Shown one piece after another: positions 6,121 through 6,845 of a stretch of 6,845 nt of DNA (its first letter is position 1; every line of letters begins with the position of its first letter). Location of the stretch: the NCBI GenBank assembly GCA_012800995.1, contig JAAZIH010000191.1, positions 1-6,845 on the forward strand, in the 5' to 3' direction. Made by a program: the position numbers and the translations under genes. Under the pieces are notes generated by a model. That model was given only the letters and a program-made list of their open reading frames with translations. It did no database searches and was not told where the DNA came from. The stretch is from Chloroflexota bacterium (GTDB lineage: Bacteria; Chloroflexota; Anaerolineae; Anaerolineales; Anaerolineaceae).

Positions 6121-6122
6121 AT
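6117..6122 (+). promoter_or_regulatory. Candidate -10 box of the divergent membrane-protein gene
   Basis: A perfect TATAAT lies on the plus strand, ending 7 nt before the ATG at 6130. Transcription would then start at about 6129-6130, on or next to the start codon, and no Shine-Dalgarno-like sequence is seen before the ATG. This would make a leaderless mRNA. No convincing -35 is found at 16-18 nt upstream. The box overlaps the -35 of the opposite promoter. Confidence 0.4.
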
Positions 6123-6129
6123 TTTGGCT

Positions 6130-6845
6130 ATGCAGAACAAAGAAAAAAGCAAATTGAGCCAGATCATTCGTTGGGTAGGCACGATTATTTCCCTGGCTAT
6201 TATGGTTTGGCTTCTATCGAGAGTGGGATGGAAAGAAGCCTGGGAGACAATCAGCCAGTTAGCCTGGTGGCGATTGGTTTTGGTGATGGTGCTGGTTTTC
6301 GTTTCGCGTTTCGCGACTTACTTCAGGTGGAAGACCCTGCTTTCGGTTCAGAAAGAAAAAACCTCAGCAAAAGAAATCTTGAAGCTTACTTTTGCCGGCT
6401 TGTTCGCGTCTAATTTTATGCCGACAACGATTGGCGGGGATGTCTTTCGTTTGGCTGGCGCGGTGAGGCTGGGTATAGACAGCGCGCTGGCGACTGCCTC
6501 GCTTATCGCTGACCGAATTGTGGGCATGACTGGCATGACCCTCATTTTGCCTTTGGCAATACCGGGATTTGTGCAGTTGATTAAAGAACGGCGTGCAGTG
6601 CCCGAAACACTAAAATATAGTCCTTTCTTATCGGGTGTGGTTTTGCCGGAAGGTGAAGAACCTGCGGGTAAAGAGAGCTTTTTTAAGCGGGTGTTATTCC
6701 GTATAAAGAACGGTTTCAAAAAAATAGGCGAAAGTTTCCGTTATTGGATCAAGAACCCCAAAATCCTCATTATCGCGCTTGGGTATACGCTGATTCACCA
6801 ATTAGCAATCTACCTCATCATCACGATCCTCATTAATGGTATGGG
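6130..6845 (+). CDS. Polytopic membrane protein, lysylphosphatidylglycerol synthase TM / UPF0104 family, N-terminal part (runs off the right edge)
   Basis: The frame from ATG 6130 stays open to the window end, giving 238 complete codons, about two thirds of a typical 300-350-residue member. After a short basic N-terminus, membrane segments are visible at about residues 13-31, 48-65 and 84-99. A further hydrophobic stretch lies at about 131-150 and another at 211-236. The family signature is FASNFMPTTIGGDVFRLAG (92-110), containing the conserved P-x4-GGD-x2-R, then SLIADRIVGMTG (124-135). This matches the membrane domain (LPG_synthase_TM, PF03706) shared by MprF and the AglD/UPF0104 proteins. 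Stand-alone members are integral membrane proteins thought to flip or transfer lipid-linked groups; the exact role here is unknown, and no MprF-type soluble aminoacyl-transfer domain can be judged because the C-terminus is missing. A hydrophilic basic linker (about 151-210) separates the later segments. The gene is transcribed divergently from the flavin reductase. Confidence 0.85.
   Translation, partial: MQNKEKSKLSQIIRWVGTIISLAIMVWLLSRVGWKEAWETISQLAWWRLVLVMVLVFVSRFATYFRWKTLLSVQKEKTSAKEILKLTFAGLFASNFMPTTIGGDVFRLAGAVRLGIDSALATASLIADRIVGMTGMTLILPLAIPGFVQLIKERRAVPETLKYSPFLSGVVLPEGEEPAGKESFFKRVLFRIKNGFKKIGESFRYWIKNPKILIIALGYTLIHQLAIYLIITILINGM

Noticed and set aside
6051..6182. N-terminal extension of the flavin reductase from a GTG at 6182, including a hydrophobic stretch that mimics a signal anchor
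   Set aside because: The hydrophobic part is translated from the intergenic promoter region and the opposite gene's start; the ATG at 6050 has a proper ribosome binding site and matches family length.
6114..6413. 99-codon plus-strand open frame overlapping the start of the membrane-protein gene
   Set aside because: It is in a different frame from the family-matching protein, and the frame from ATG 6130 continues to the window end with clear conservation.
6348..6719. 123-codon open frame on the minus strand opposite the membrane-protein gene
   Set aside because: The plus-strand frame carries the conserved P-x4-GGD-x2-R signature and membrane segments; the antisense frame is low in complexity and has no recognisable domain.

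Overview
The window is an ordinary-looking but informative bacterial chromosomal segment. Protein similarity by eye and the gene mix suggest Chloroflexota, most likely an Anaerolineae-type organism. The supporting points are an archaeal/eukaryotic-type aspartyl-tRNA synthetase in an otherwise bacterial gene set, a stand-alone B12-binding acyl-CoA mutase subunit with its MeaB chaperone, a slightly divergent PRPP synthetase, and moderate base composition. This assignment is an inference; there is no rRNA or other marker here.

Layout. The minus strand from about 5470 down to 276 carries a tightly packed six-gene run, in transcription order: B12-binding mutase subunit, meaB, archaeal-type aspS, a RimJ/RimL-like GNAT acetyltransferase, prs, and mutM. 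Gaps are 2, 15, 20 and 4 nt, and the last pair overlaps by 1 nt (TAATG). A TATAAT box about 26 nt upstream of the first gene is a candidate operon promoter. Upstream, still on the minus strand, is a flavin reductase-like gene (5514-6050) with its own recognisable promoter. Downstream of mutM, after a 90-nt very AT-rich gap with no visible terminator, an AT-rich small hypothetical gene runs off the left edge (1-185). On the plus strand, a polytopic membrane protein of the lysylphosphatidylglycerol synthase transmembrane / UPF0104 family starts at 6130 and runs off the right edge. It is divergent from the flavin reductase, and the two promoters appear to overlap.

How the genes fit together. The first two genes form a functional pair: the cobalamin-binding half of an acyl-CoA mutase and the GTPase that loads and protects such mutases. 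The catalytic large subunit is not in the window. The remaining operon members are housekeeping genes for tRNA charging, PRPP supply and oxidised-base repair, probably joined for expression rather than by pathway.

No mobile element, CRISPR array, RNA gene or clearly novel system was found. The points most worth checking are the tRNA specificity of the archaeal-type AspRS, the active-site substitutions in PRPP synthetase, the missing mutase partner, the overlapping divergent promoters with a possibly leaderless mRNA, and the unknown AT-rich gene at the left edge.
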